NCBI GenBank assembly: GCA_050633625.1
Contig: JBOEGW010000001.1
Location: forward strand, 1 to 64,000
Source: JBOEGW01 sp050633625
Lineage (GTDB): Bacteria > Pseudomonadota > Alphaproteobacteria > Rhodobacterales > Rhodobacteraceae
Length of the DNA: 64,000 nt
Direction: 5' to 3'
In this document: positions 8,211-16,746 of the stretch, piece after piece
Position numbering within the stretch: position 1 is the stretch's first letter
How the letters are laid out: every line of letters starts with the position of its first letter
Program-made: the position numbers and the translations under genes
The notes under the pieces: generated by a model
The model's input: only the letters and a program-made list of their open reading frames with translations
Told to the model about the DNA's origin: nothing
Databases searched by the model: none

Positions 8211-9079
8211 TGGAAAAGACTGTCAATCAAAGAGCGTGGCTTCTGGTGTTGCCGGTTTTGTTGCTCGTGGCGTTCTCGGCTGTGATCCCGCTGATGACGG
8301 TCGTGAATTACTCGGTGCAGGACACATTCGGCAACAACCAGTTCTTCTGGGCGGGGCTTGAGTGGTTTGAGGAGATGCTGCATTCGGATCGGATGTGGGA
8401 TGCGCTTGGGCGTCAGATCATGTTTTCAGCGATCATTTTGGCGATCCAAATCCCGCTTGGCATTTTCGTCGCGCTGAACATGCCCAAAAGCGGTTTTTGG
8501 TCGAGTTTCTGCCTTGTCGTTATGTCGTTGCCCTTGCTGATCCCTTGGAACGTCGTGGGCACGATCTGGCAGATCTTTGGCCGGGTCGACATCGGGCTAT
8601 TGGGCTACACCCTTGATGCGCTTGGGATTTCTTACAACTACACGCAGGACAGTTTTGCCGCTTGGGCCACAATCATTGTGATGGATGTTTGGCATTGGAC
8701 CTCGCTTGTGGCCCTGCTTGCGTTCGCGGGCCTCAAATCAATCCCTGACGCCTACTACCAAGCCGCCAAAATCGACCAAGCGAGCCGTTGGGCCATTTTT
8801 CGCTACATAGAATTGCCCAAGATGATGGGCGTGTTGATGATCGCCGTCTTGCTGCGTTTCATGGACAGTTTCATGATTTACACAGAGCCTTTCGTCGTCA
8901 CCGGAGGAGGGCCGGGCAACGCAACGACCCTGCTGTCCATTGACTTGGTGAAAATGGCTCTGGGCCAGTTCGATCTCGGACCAGCCGCCGCATTTTCGAT
9001 CATGTACTACCTCGTTATCCTGTTGATTTCTTGGGTGTTTTACACGGTGATGACCAATCTGGACAAGAAAGGGGGCTGA
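8210..9079 (+). CDS. glpP: glycerol ABC transporter permease GlpP
   Basis: A 289-residue inner-membrane permease of the MalF type, with about six membrane helices. The EAA loop that contacts the ATPase is seen as YYQAAKIDQASRWAIFRYIELP (within about 180-205). The start at 8210 overlaps the glpT stop by one base; an in-frame start at 8183 would overlap glpT further. It should pair with GlpQ to form the translocation path. A close paralog lies at 14874-15737. Confidence 0.9.
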   Translation: MEKTVNQRAWLLVLPVLLLVAFSAVIPLMTVVNYSVQDTFGNNQFFWAGLEWFEEMLHSDRMWDALGRQIMFSAIILAIQIPLGIFVALNMPKSGFWSSFCLVVMSLPLLIPWNVVGTIWQIFGRVDIGLLGYTLDALGISYNYTQDSFAAWATIIVMDVWHWTSLVALLAFAGLKSIPDAYYQAAKIDQASRWAIFRYIELPKMMGVLMIAVLLRFMDSFMIYTEPFVVTGGGPGNATTLLSIDLVKMALGQFDLGPAAAFSIMYYLVILLISWVFYTVMTNLDKKGG

Positions 9080-9083
9080 CGCG

Positions 9084-9947
9084 ATGACCGATGCAACTCA
9101 AACATATTCAACAGCACTGATCGCGAATAAGCCCAAGCGCCGTATCCGCATCAAAGGCTCTGTCGTTGTCATGACGCTCTATCTCTTGTTCTTGATGTTG
9201 CCGCTTTATTGGCTGGTCAACATGAGCCTGAAAACCAACACCGAAATCCTGAGCGATTTCACCTTGGTGCCGAAAAACCTGACCTTTGAAAACTACCGAA
9301 CAATTCTCACAGATGCCTCGTGGTATAGCGGCTATATCAACTCGTTGATTTACGTGGTGATGAATACTGTCATCAGCCTGACGGTTGCTTTGCCCGCAGC
9401 CTATGCCTTTTCCCGGTATCGGTTTTTGGGGGACAATCATCTGTTCTTCTGGCTGCTCACCAACCGCATGGCGCCCCCCGCGGTGTTCGCCTTGCCGTTC
9501 TTCCAGCTCTATTCCTCGGTGGGTTTGTTTGACACCCATATCGCTGTCGCGCTCGCGCATTGTTTGTTCAACGTGCCGCTCGCGGTCTGGATTCTTGAAG
9601 GTTTCATGCGCGGCGTCCCCAAGGAAATCGACGAAACCGCCTATATTGACGGATACGGGTTTGGCACCTTCTTCGTGAAGATTTTCACTCCGCTCATCGC
9701 CTCCGGGATCGGCGTCGCGGCCTTCTTCTGCTTCATGTTTTCTTGGGTGGAATTGCTCTTGAGCCGCACCTTAACAACCGTCGATGCCAAACCAATCGCC
9801 GCGATCATGACCCGCACACAGGGCGCGGCAGGGATTGATTGGGGGGTACTCGCAGCAGCCGGTGTTCTGACAGTCGTGCCGGGCGCTTTGGTGATCTATT
9901 TTGTCCGCAACTACATCGCCAAAGGCTTTGCCTTGGGGCGCGTGTAA
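9084..9947 (+). CDS. glpQ: glycerol ABC transporter permease GlpQ
   Basis: A 287-residue permease of the MalG type, with about six membrane helices and an EAA-type loop ending in DETAYIDGYGFGTFFVKI (about 188-205). It starts four bases after glpP, behind a GGGGG site. The reading is consistent with the second permease of the rhizobial-type glycerol importer. The name is unrelated to the E. coli glycerophosphodiesterase GlpQ. A paralog lies at 15737-16525. Confidence 0.9.
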   Translation: MTDATQTYSTALIANKPKRRIRIKGSVVVMTLYLLFLMLPLYWLVNMSLKTNTEILSDFTLVPKNLTFENYRTILTDASWYSGYINSLIYVVMNTVISLTVALPAAYAFSRYRFLGDNHLFFWLLTNRMAPPAVFALPFFQLYSSVGLFDTHIAVALAHCLFNVPLAVWILEGFMRGVPKEIDETAYIDGYGFGTFFVKIFTPLIASGIGVAAFFCFMFSWVELLLSRTLTTVDAKPIAAIMTRTQGAAGIDWGVLAAAGVLTVVPGALVIYFVRNYIAKGFALGRV

Positions 9948-9972
9948 GTGGTGAATTTGAAAGGATAAAACA

Positions 9973-10245
9973 ATGGAATGGATGGCATGGACCTGGCCAA
10001 CGGCGATCTTCTTCATCTGCATCGCAACAACCCTCTGCGTTTTCACAATTCTTGCAATCAAATTTCCTGAAACGCCCCGAAAAGGCGTTTTGCGGATCGA
10101 GACGACCCGCGGGGATCGTCTCTTCATAACATTGCTCGGCTCAGCCTTTATTAATCTGGCTTGGCTGGGTGTTGTGGGTGTGAACCAACCGTTCGCACTA
10201 ATTGCCTGCCTTATCTATGCAGCGGCGGTGTTCCGTTGGGTGTAG
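9973..10245 (+). CDS. glpU: small membrane protein of the glycerol transporter (DUF2160, GlpU)
   Basis: A 90-residue protein with two or three hydrophobic segments (about 9-30, 50-68 and 72-88). Size, position between glpQ and glpV, and the tryptophan-rich N-terminus match DUF2160 proteins of rhizobial and rhodobacterial glycerol operons. Its function is unknown; it may be an accessory subunit of the transporter membrane complex. An AAAGGA site precedes the ATG. Confidence 0.8.
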   Translation: MEWMAWTWPTAIFFICIATTLCVFTILAIKFPETPRKGVLRIETTRGDRLFITLLGSAFINLAWLGVVGVNQPFALIACLIYAAAVFRWV

Positions 10246-10327
10246 CTAGGACGGTCGTCGCCGCAAAAGAGGAGCAAATTCTCTAGAGCGACAATTGAAA
10301 CACTTAATCCACGACTGGGAGGAAAAA

Positions 10328-12049
10328 ATGAAATTTACATTGAAATCAAGTACAGCGCTGGTGCTGTCGCTTGGTACGCTTTGCGCCCCTGCATTCGCAG
10401 ACATGCAAGCGGCTCAAGCGTTCCTGGACAGCGAGATTGGCGATATGTCGACGCTCTCGCGCGCAGAACAAGAAGCAGAGATGCAGTTTTTTGTCGATGC
10501 GGCCGCACCCTATCAGGGCATGGAAATCAAAGTGGTTTCCGAAACAATCGCGACACATCAATACGAAAGCGAAGTCTTGGCCCCGGCCTTTGAAGCGATC
10601 ACAGGTATCAAAATCACCCATGATCTCATTGGCGAGGGTGACGTTGTTGAAAAGCTGCAAACGCAAATGCAATCGGGCGAAAATATCTATGACGCCTATA
10701 TCAATGACTCCGATCTGATCGGGACGCATTGGCGCTACAAACAGGTGCGCAACCTGACGGATTGGATGGCGGGCGAGGGGGCCGCTGTCACATTGCCGAC
10801 GCTGGACATTGACGATTTCATCGGCACATCCTTCACAACAGGCCCGGATGGGAAGCTCTATCAGTTGCCAACGCAGCAGTTCGCGAACCTCTATTGGTTC
10901 CGCTACGATTGGTTTAACGACGACAAAAACAAAGCGGACTTCAAAGCGAAATATGGCTACGACCTCGGCGTGCCGGTCAATTGGTCCGCCTATGAAGACA
11001 TTGCGGAGTTTTTCACTGGGCGTGATCTGAGCCACCTTGACGTGGAAGGCGATGTCTTTGGCAACATGGACTACGGGAAAAAAGACCCTTCTCTGGGGTG
11101 GCGCTACACGGACGCTTGGATGTCCATGGCAGGTATGGGCGACGTGGGCGAGCCGAACGGTTTGCCGGTTGATGAGTGGGGCATTCGCGTGAACGAAAAT
11201 TCGCAGCCCACCGGGTCTTGCGTTGCGCGCGGTGGGGCCACCAATGCGCCCGCTGCGGTCTACGCTGTGACGAAGGCGATCGAATGGCTTGAGAAATACT
11301 CCCCGCCAGCCGCCGCTGGTATGACTTTCTCCGAAGCAGGCCCAATTCCGGCGCAAGGGAATGTCGCACAGCAAATGTTCTGGTACACGGCCTTTACAGC
11401 CGCAACCGTGGAGCCAGATTTGCCGGTGATGAACGAAGACGGCACGCCAAAATGGCGCATGGCCCCTTCGCCTCATGGCGTGTATTGGAAAGAAGGCCAG
11501 AAGATCGGCTATCAGGATGCAGGCTCCTGGACCTTGATGGAATCCACACCAGTTGATCGTGCGCAAGCGGCTTGGCTCTATGCTCAATTCGTCGTGTCCA
11601 AGACCGTTGACCTCAAAAAATCGGATGTGGGTTTGACCTTCATTCGCGAGTCCACAATTGACTCTGAGCACTTCACAGAGCGCGCGCCACGACTTGGGGG
11701 GCTGGTCGAATTCTACCGCTCACCGGCACGCGTGCAGTGGTCGCCAACGGGCACAAATGTTCCTGATTATCCAAAACTGGCGCAGCTGTGGTGGCAGAAC
11801 ATCGGGGATGCAATGTCCGGTGCGAAAACCCCTCAAGAAGCCCTCGACCAACTTTGCGCGGATCAAGAGCGCGTGCTCGAACGTCTTGAGCGTGCTGGTG
11901 TTCAAGGTGATCTTGGCCCGGTTCTGAATGAGGAAATGAGTGCTGAGTATTGGTTCGATCAGCCCGGCGCGCCCTATGCGCCCATTGAGAACGAAGACGA
12001 AGCGCCAAAAACGATCGCTTATGATGAGCTGATCAAATCTTGGCAGTAA
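10328..12049 (+). CDS. glpV: glycerol ABC transporter substrate-binding protein GlpV
   Basis: A 573-residue periplasmic binding protein with a clear signal peptide: MKFTL, a hydrophobic core, and predicted cleavage after APAFA near residue 24. It is longer than typical sugar-binding proteins (about 420), as is usual for the glycerol-binding members of this group. The start at 10328 follows GGGAGG; an upstream ATG at 10295 would spoil the signal peptide. A hairpin terminator follows the gene, so glpV probably ends the main glpD-V transcript with partial read-through into glpK. Confidence 0.9.
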   Translation: MKFTLKSSTALVLSLGTLCAPAFADMQAAQAFLDSEIGDMSTLSRAEQEAEMQFFVDAAAPYQGMEIKVVSETIATHQYESEVLAPAFEAITGIKITHDLIGEGDVVEKLQTQMQSGENIYDAYINDSDLIGTHWRYKQVRNLTDWMAGEGAAVTLPTLDIDDFIGTSFTTGPDGKLYQLPTQQFANLYWFRYDWFNDDKNKADFKAKYGYDLGVPVNWSAYEDIAEFFTGRDLSHLDVEGDVFGNMDYGKKDPSLGWRYTDAWMSMAGMGDVGEPNGLPVDEWGIRVNENSQPTGSCVARGGATNAPAAVYAVTKAIEWLEKYSPPAAAGMTFSEAGPIPAQGNVAQQMFWYTAFTAATVEPDLPVMNEDGTPKWRMAPSPHGVYWKEGQKIGYQDAGSWTLMESTPVDRAQAAWLYAQFVVSKTVDLKKSDVGLTFIRESTIDSEHFTERAPRLGGLVEFYRSPARVQWSPTGTNVPDYPKLAQLWWQNIGDAMSGAKTPQEALDQLCADQERVLERLERAGVQGDLGPVLNEEMSAEYWFDQPGAPYAPIENEDEAPKTIAYDELIKSWQ

Positions 12050-12064
12050 GGGACTCCTCACTGA

Positions 12065-12095
12065 ATGTGGGGCGCTTCGGCGCCTCACATTTTTT
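12065..12095 (+). terminator. rho-independent terminator after glpV
   Basis: An 11-bp stem (ATGTGGGGCGC with GCGCCTCACAT, one G:T pair) has a TTCG tetraloop and a run of six Ts. It separates the transporter genes from glpK. Confidence 0.88.
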
Positions 12096-12183
12096 GTGTG
12101 CTATGCTTTCGAATGCCAATCTTGGCACTTCTTCTGGAGCGATCTACAGTCGTTCCCCGACCTCTGGCTGAATGAGACCGAAC

Positions 12184-13671
12184 ATGAAGTATGTCCTCGC
12201 GATTGATCAAGGTACGACATCCTCTCGCGCCATTTTGTTTGATGAAGGCCTCAACTTCGTCGCACAGGCGCAAGAAGAATTTCCGCAGATTTTCCCGAAA
12301 TCAGGTTGGGTTGAGCACGATCCAAGCGATCTTTGGGGCACCACCGCCGGCACCTGTCGTCAAGTCATTGAGCGGGCAAATATTGACGCTAGCGACGTGC
12401 TGTCCATCGGCATTACCAACCAGCGTGAAACGACGATTGTGTGGGAGCGCAACACCGGCAAACCCATCTATAACGCGATTGTCTGGCAAGACCGGCGCAC
12501 TGCCGACTTCTGTCAGGACTTGCGCGGCGAAGGCCACGCTGAGATGTTCGCTGATCGAACGGGCCTTTTGATTGATCCCTATTTTTCAGCCACCAAACTG
12601 AAGTGGATTCTCGACAATGTGGAGGGCGCGCGGGCAAAGGCGCAGCGTGGCGAGCTTTTGTTTGGAACAGTCGACAGCTATTTGATCTGGAGACTGACGG
12701 CGGGACAATCGCACGTTACCGATGCCACGAATGCGGCTCGCACAATGTTGTATGACATTCGCAAGGGCCGATGGAGCCAGACGATTTGCGACCTGTTCGA
12801 TATTCCGATGAACATGTTGCCAGAGGTCAAGGACAGCGCCGCGACATTTGGCGATTGCCGTGCCGATTTGTTTGGCAGACCCATCCCGATCTGTGGTGTC
12901 GCTGGCGACCAACAAGCCGCAACAATCGGGCAGGCCTGTTTTCGTCCCGGCATGTTGAAATCGACCTATGGAACAGGGTGTTTTGCTCTGCTCAACACCG
13001 GTGACACCCCGGTCAAATCGAAAAATCGCCTGTTGACCACGATCGCGTATCAACTTGACGCAAAGCCGACCTACGCGCTTGAAGGGTCCATCTTTAGCGC
13101 GGGGGCGGTTGTGCAGTGGTTGCGCGATGGGCTGAAAATTATTCGCGATGCCTCCGAGACACAGCCTTTGGCAGATGCCGCTGACGGCTCTCAATCTGTT
13201 GTCGTCGTCCCCGCCTTTACAGGGCTTGGCGCGCCCTATTGGAACCCCGAATGTCGGGGTGCTGTGTTCGGATTGACGCGCAACTCTGGGCCAAATGAAC
13301 TGGCGAAAGCGGCGTTGGAAAGCGTTGGCTATCAAACCCGAGATTTGTTGGATGCGATGCGCGCCGATTGGACCGAGGACAAGGCGCAAAACGTACTGCG
13401 GGTTGATGGCGGCATGAGCGCCTCTGATTGGGCGATGCAGTTTCTCGCGGACATCATCGACGCCCCAGTGGATCGGCCAAAAGTGCTGGAAACAACCGCG
13501 CTTGGGGTCGCTTGGCTTGCGGGTATGAAAATTGGCGCCATGCCGGGCCAAGAGGAATTCGCGCGCCAATGGGATCTTGATCGCACGTTCCAGCCCGAAA
13601 TGAACGCGCAGACGCGCGCTCGCAAATATGGCGATTGGCAACGCGCCGTTCAGGCAACCTTGGGGTATTGA
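12184..13671 (+). CDS. glpK: glycerol kinase
   Basis: A 495-residue FGGY-family kinase that phosphorylates incoming glycerol to glycerol-3-phosphate, the substrate of GlpD and the likely GlpR inducer. The N-terminal LAIDQGTTSSRAILFD motif (about 4-19), the GVAGDQQAA stretch and the GLGAPYWNPECRGAVFGLTR region are typical of GlpK. Length is close to E. coli GlpK (502). The start at 12184 places the ATP motif as in homologs; an ATG four codons upstream (12172) is possible. It lies after the glpV terminator and 4 bp before the alcohol dehydrogenase gene. Confidence 0.94.
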   Translation: MKYVLAIDQGTTSSRAILFDEGLNFVAQAQEEFPQIFPKSGWVEHDPSDLWGTTAGTCRQVIERANIDASDVLSIGITNQRETTIVWERNTGKPIYNAIVWQDRRTADFCQDLRGEGHAEMFADRTGLLIDPYFSATKLKWILDNVEGARAKAQRGELLFGTVDSYLIWRLTAGQSHVTDATNAARTMLYDIRKGRWSQTICDLFDIPMNMLPEVKDSAATFGDCRADLFGRPIPICGVAGDQQAATIGQACFRPGMLKSTYGTGCFALLNTGDTPVKSKNRLLTTIAYQLDAKPTYALEGSIFSAGAVVQWLRDGLKIIRDASETQPLADAADGSQSVVVVPAFTGLGAPYWNPECRGAVFGLTRNSGPNELAKAALESVGYQTRDLLDAMRADWTEDKAQNVLRVDGGMSASDWAMQFLADIIDAPVDRPKVLETTALGVAWLAGMKIGAMPGQEEFARQWDLDRTFQPEMNAQTRARKYGDWQRAVQATLGY

Positions 13672-13675
13672 CGCC

Positions 13676-14824
13676 GTGGAGCCGATCCCTGCGTTCACAT
13701 TGTCCTGCCATACGGACGTGCACTTTGGGTGCGGCGTGCATCAAGACCTGCTCGCGCTGATCCCGGCGCAGGTGAACACCATCGTGGTGGTCAAAGGGGT
13801 CTCAAACGCGCCTTCCGCCCCGGTCCGTTTGCTGCTTTCCAACGCCGGATACAGCCCTATTGAGGTGGCCTGCGCCGGTGAGCCAAGCATTCGATCCATT
13901 AACGCGATCTTGGAGAAGATCACACACACATCAATAGATTGCATCGTCGCCTGTGGAGGTGGCTCGACCATGGACACGGCAAAGGCGCTGCGGGTCGCCC
14001 TGCAAAAAGGCGCGCCGCTCACGGACGGTGATTTTGCAACGCGTCACGACACCCCAAGCGCCATCGCGTTGATCGTTGTGCCGACCACTGCGGGGACGGG
14101 CGCCGAAGTGACCGCCAACGCGGTTCTTGGCGCAAACGAGATGGATGCGAAGGTCAGCCTGCGGGGGCGCACCCTACAGCCAGATACCGCGCTCGTTGAT
14201 CCAGACCTTTTGCGCTCAGCCCCAAAATCAGTCGTGCTTCACGCTGGGTTGGATGCTGTTGTGCAAAACATCGAAGCAGCCTGCTCCGCTCTCGCAACGC
14301 CCTTCACGCGCGCGCTTTCTGGCCCCGCGATTCCCAGCACCCTGCGCGCCCTGCGCGATGTGCTTGAGGAAGATTCGCCCGCCGCCTGGAGCCAGCTTGC
14401 CTGGGGCAGCCTCTCAAGCGGGATCGCCTTGGCAAATGGGGGGCTGGGGGCTGTCCACGGTCTCGCGTCAATCCTTGGAGGGGCCTATCAGGCGCCACAT
14501 GGGGCGCTTTGTGGCCGATTGCTGACTCCTGTGTTGCGCGCGAATTTAGCCGCGCCAAACTGCCCGTATGAGGCGCGTCAAAGCCTTTTAACGAGCCAAG
14601 CGGTTTTGCGCGATCTTTTTGCGCCGGTTGATCCTGATGATCCCCTGTCCGGGTTTGACGCATGGCTCTCAATGCAGGGCCTTCCACGACTTTCGCATTG
14701 GGGCGTGAACCCCGAGCACATTACCGCACTCGCAAAGGCCGCTACAGGCGCATCATCCAGCCTGAAAAACCCAGTTCAGCTCGACGCCGCGGCATTGACG
14801 CAGGTGCTTCGCGCGGCCCTTTAG
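13676..14824 (+). CDS. iron-containing alcohol dehydrogenase family protein
   Basis: A 382-residue group III (Fe-type) alcohol dehydrogenase fold. The nucleotide loop GGGSTMDTAKAL (94-105) and VPTTAGTGAEVT (135-146) are clear. Of the four usual metal positions, Asp193, His261 and His275 are present, but the second ligand position (normally His, four residues after the Asp) is Gln197. Glycerol dehydrogenases of this superfamily also use only one Asp and two His, so the enzyme may still be active. The GTG at 13676 is chosen because it lies four bases after the glpK stop; the open frame before it lies inside glpK. Location suggests a polyol or its aldehyde/ketone product as substrate. The exact reaction cannot be read. 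Confidence 0.8.
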   Translation: MEPIPAFTLSCHTDVHFGCGVHQDLLALIPAQVNTIVVVKGVSNAPSAPVRLLLSNAGYSPIEVACAGEPSIRSINAILEKITHTSIDCIVACGGGSTMDTAKALRVALQKGAPLTDGDFATRHDTPSAIALIVVPTTAGTGAEVTANAVLGANEMDAKVSLRGRTLQPDTALVDPDLLRSAPKSVVLHAGLDAVVQNIEAACSALATPFTRALSGPAIPSTLRALRDVLEEDSPAAWSQLAWGSLSSGIALANGGLGAVHGLASILGGAYQAPHGALCGRLLTPVLRANLAAPNCPYEARQSLLTSQAVLRDLFAPVDPDDPLSGFDAWLSMQGLPRLSHWGVNPEHITALAKAATGASSSLKNPVQLDAAALTQVLRAAL

Positions 14825-14873
14825 AAGGGGACGATCTGACGGGGCAAATACAAATCGAGAAAGACCGAAACTC

Positions 14874-15737
14874 ATGAAGAAAAGGGACAATTCAGCGTGG
14901 TGGTACATGTTGCCAGCAATCGCGATTTTGGGCCTTGTCGGTCTCGTCCCGTTGCTTGCTGTCATGAACTATGCCTTCTTTGATATTTTTACGCTCGAAA
15001 GCCGCTTTTGGGTTGGCGGCGAGTGGTTTCGCGCCTTGGTTGGAACGCCCGATTTCTACCGCACGCTTGCGCGCAGCCTTTTGTTCACAACCTTGGTTCT
15101 GGTCATCCAGTTTCCACTCGGATTGGCAATCGCTCTGATCATTCCAAAGAACACCATTGGAAAAGGCGCGGTTCTGATGATTTTGGCGTTGCCGCTCTTG
15201 GTGCCATGGAACATGATTTCCGGCATTTGGTTGGGCTTTATCAACCCTGAATACGGTCTTTTGGGACAGCTCATCACCCTCAGCGGTTGGTCCTTTGACC
15301 ACAAATTTAATCCCGTTCATACATGGATGCTGATCTTGGCGATGGACACTTGGCATTGGGTCGGGCTTGTGGCGATCCTTGCTTACTCGGGTTTGTCAGG
15401 GATTTCGCAGACTTATTTTCAAGCCGCAAAGGTGGATGGAGCACGGGCTTGGGCGACCTTTCGCTATATTCAACTTCCCAAATTGCGCGGCGTCTTGATG
15501 ATGGCCTTGGTTCTGCGGGTGATGGATAGTTTGATGATCTATACGGAGGCGTTCGGGATCAACGCCGGCGGCCCTGATAAAGCAACGGCCTTCTTGGCGC
15601 TGGAGCTTGGCGAGGAGATCGCCGCATTCAATTATGGCCCCGCCGCCGCGCGCTCGGTGCTGTACTTCTTCATTGTTCTTACGGTGGCTTGGTCGATTAC
15701 GGTGGTGGCCAGACGGCATCGTGAAGGGGGGGTGTGA
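14874..15737 (+). CDS. ABC transporter permease, GlpP paralog
   Basis: A 287-residue MalF-type permease with about six membrane helices and an EAA-type loop (TYFQAAKVDGARAWATFRYIQLP, within about 180-205). The sequence follows GlpP closely, for example PLLAVMNYAFFD against PLMTVVNYSVQD and VMDSLMIYTEAF against FMDSFMIYTEPF. It is followed by a GlpQ-like permease with a one-base overlap (TGATG). No ATPase or binding protein accompanies the pair, so it may borrow GlpS/GlpT or be a leftover of an operon duplication. Confidence 0.85.
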   Translation: MKKRDNSAWWYMLPAIAILGLVGLVPLLAVMNYAFFDIFTLESRFWVGGEWFRALVGTPDFYRTLARSLLFTTLVLVIQFPLGLAIALIIPKNTIGKGAVLMILALPLLVPWNMISGIWLGFINPEYGLLGQLITLSGWSFDHKFNPVHTWMLILAMDTWHWVGLVAILAYSGLSGISQTYFQAAKVDGARAWATFRYIQLPKLRGVLMMALVLRVMDSLMIYTEAFGINAGGPDKATAFLALELGEEIAAFNYGPAAARSVLYFFIVLTVAWSITVVARRHREGGV

Positions 15738-16525
15738 TGGCGCGCGCGGTCAAGCTCTGTGCCCTTGTTTGCCTCTCGGTTGCGCTGCTCGCGCCCCTTG
15801 CGCAATCGGTATTGTTGAGTTTCATGTCCACGCTGCCGCGCGATGACATCGCCAAAGGCGCCCTCACAGTCTTGAACTATCGCAACCTGTTCCAAGACCC
15901 CGATCTTGTCAGCTCGCTTTGGACATCAATTCTCTACGTTTGCGCAAATATCGTGATCTGTTTGGGCGTGGGCCTGCCTGCCGCCTATGCGATTTCAAGG
16001 TTCTCCTTCGTGGGCGACCGCCACGTCATGCTCATGCTGCTCGCGTTTCGCATCACGCCCCCGGTTGTGCTGTCGTTGCCGGTGTTCTTGCTGTTTGCCA
16101 AGCTGAACTTGCTCAATTCGCCACTGGGAATTGCGCTTGTACATTGTTTGTTCAACGTGCCCATTACAATCTGGATTTTGGAAAGTTTCATCTCCTCGGT
16201 GCCGCGCGAATTTGACGAAACGGCGTTCTTGGATGGGCACAGTTTGCCCGGCTTCTTCTTCAAACACCTGCTTGCTCTCATCGCGCCAGGGATCGCCGTT
16301 GCCGCTTTCTTTTGCTTCATTTTCTCATGGGTCGAAGTGGTGTTTGCCCGCATCCTCACCTCAACCGGAGGCAAACCGATTTCCATGGCGATTGAAGGTT
16401 TGTTCGGGTTTCAAACCGATGTCGGTTTGGTCATGGCGATGACCGTGCTGTCTTTGATGCCGGGAATTGTGCTGCTGTTCTTCGCCCGAAACCACCTCTC
16501 TAAGGGGTTTCAGTTGCGCGCCTGA
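15737..16525 (+). CDS. ABC transporter permease, GlpQ paralog
   Basis: A 262-residue MalG-type permease with about six membrane helices and an EAA loop around DETAFLDGHSLPGFFFKHLL. It parallels GlpQ in many places (VHCLFNVPITIWILESFI against AHCLFNVPLAVWILEGFM). The ATG at 15737 overlaps the upstream stop. No terminator is obvious after it. Confidence 0.85.
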   Translation: MARAVKLCALVCLSVALLAPLAQSVLLSFMSTLPRDDIAKGALTVLNYRNLFQDPDLVSSLWTSILYVCANIVICLGVGLPAAYAISRFSFVGDRHVMLMLLAFRITPPVVLSLPVFLLFAKLNLLNSPLGIALVHCLFNVPITIWILESFISSVPREFDETAFLDGHSLPGFFFKHLLALIAPGIAVAAFFCFIFSWVEVVFARILTSTGGKPISMAIEGLFGFQTDVGLVMAMTVLSLMPGIVLLFFARNHLSKGFQLRA

Positions 16526-16576
16526 TCGGACCTCATGTGGGCAAAAAGCCATCGTGATATTTTTGGTTTCCCTATC

Positions 16577-16591
16577 AGGAAAATTTTTCCT
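16577..16591. promoter_or_regulatory. A/T-centred palindrome, possible Lrp/AsnC-type site
   Basis: AGGAAAATTTTTCCT is a perfect dyad around a central T, flanked by C and A. It recalls the general form of Lrp/AsnC-family sites. It lies about 150 bp before the aminotransferase start. No Lrp/AsnC gene is in the window. Confidence 0.3.
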
Positions 16592-16746
16592 ATGGTTTTG
16601 AGACCTTGGCAATAAAGGCATTGTGCGCTGCTGCTTGGGTGAGCGGAGCTTCCCGCCCCGAATGTGGTCTCATGCGGATCACACTGCGCGCAAACGGCTC
16701 CATTCAGTGATGTTGATCCCGCGGGATCAGAACAAGGAGACCAGCA

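Noticed and set aside
10346..11671. 441-codon minus-strand frame opposite glpV
   Set aside because: Antisense to a gene with a signal peptide and clear family; it is rich in His, Arg and Cys as expected of a shadow frame.
13628..13675. Upstream extension of the alcohol dehydrogenase frame
   Set aside because: It lies inside glpK; the GTG at 13676 directly after the glpK stop is a better start.
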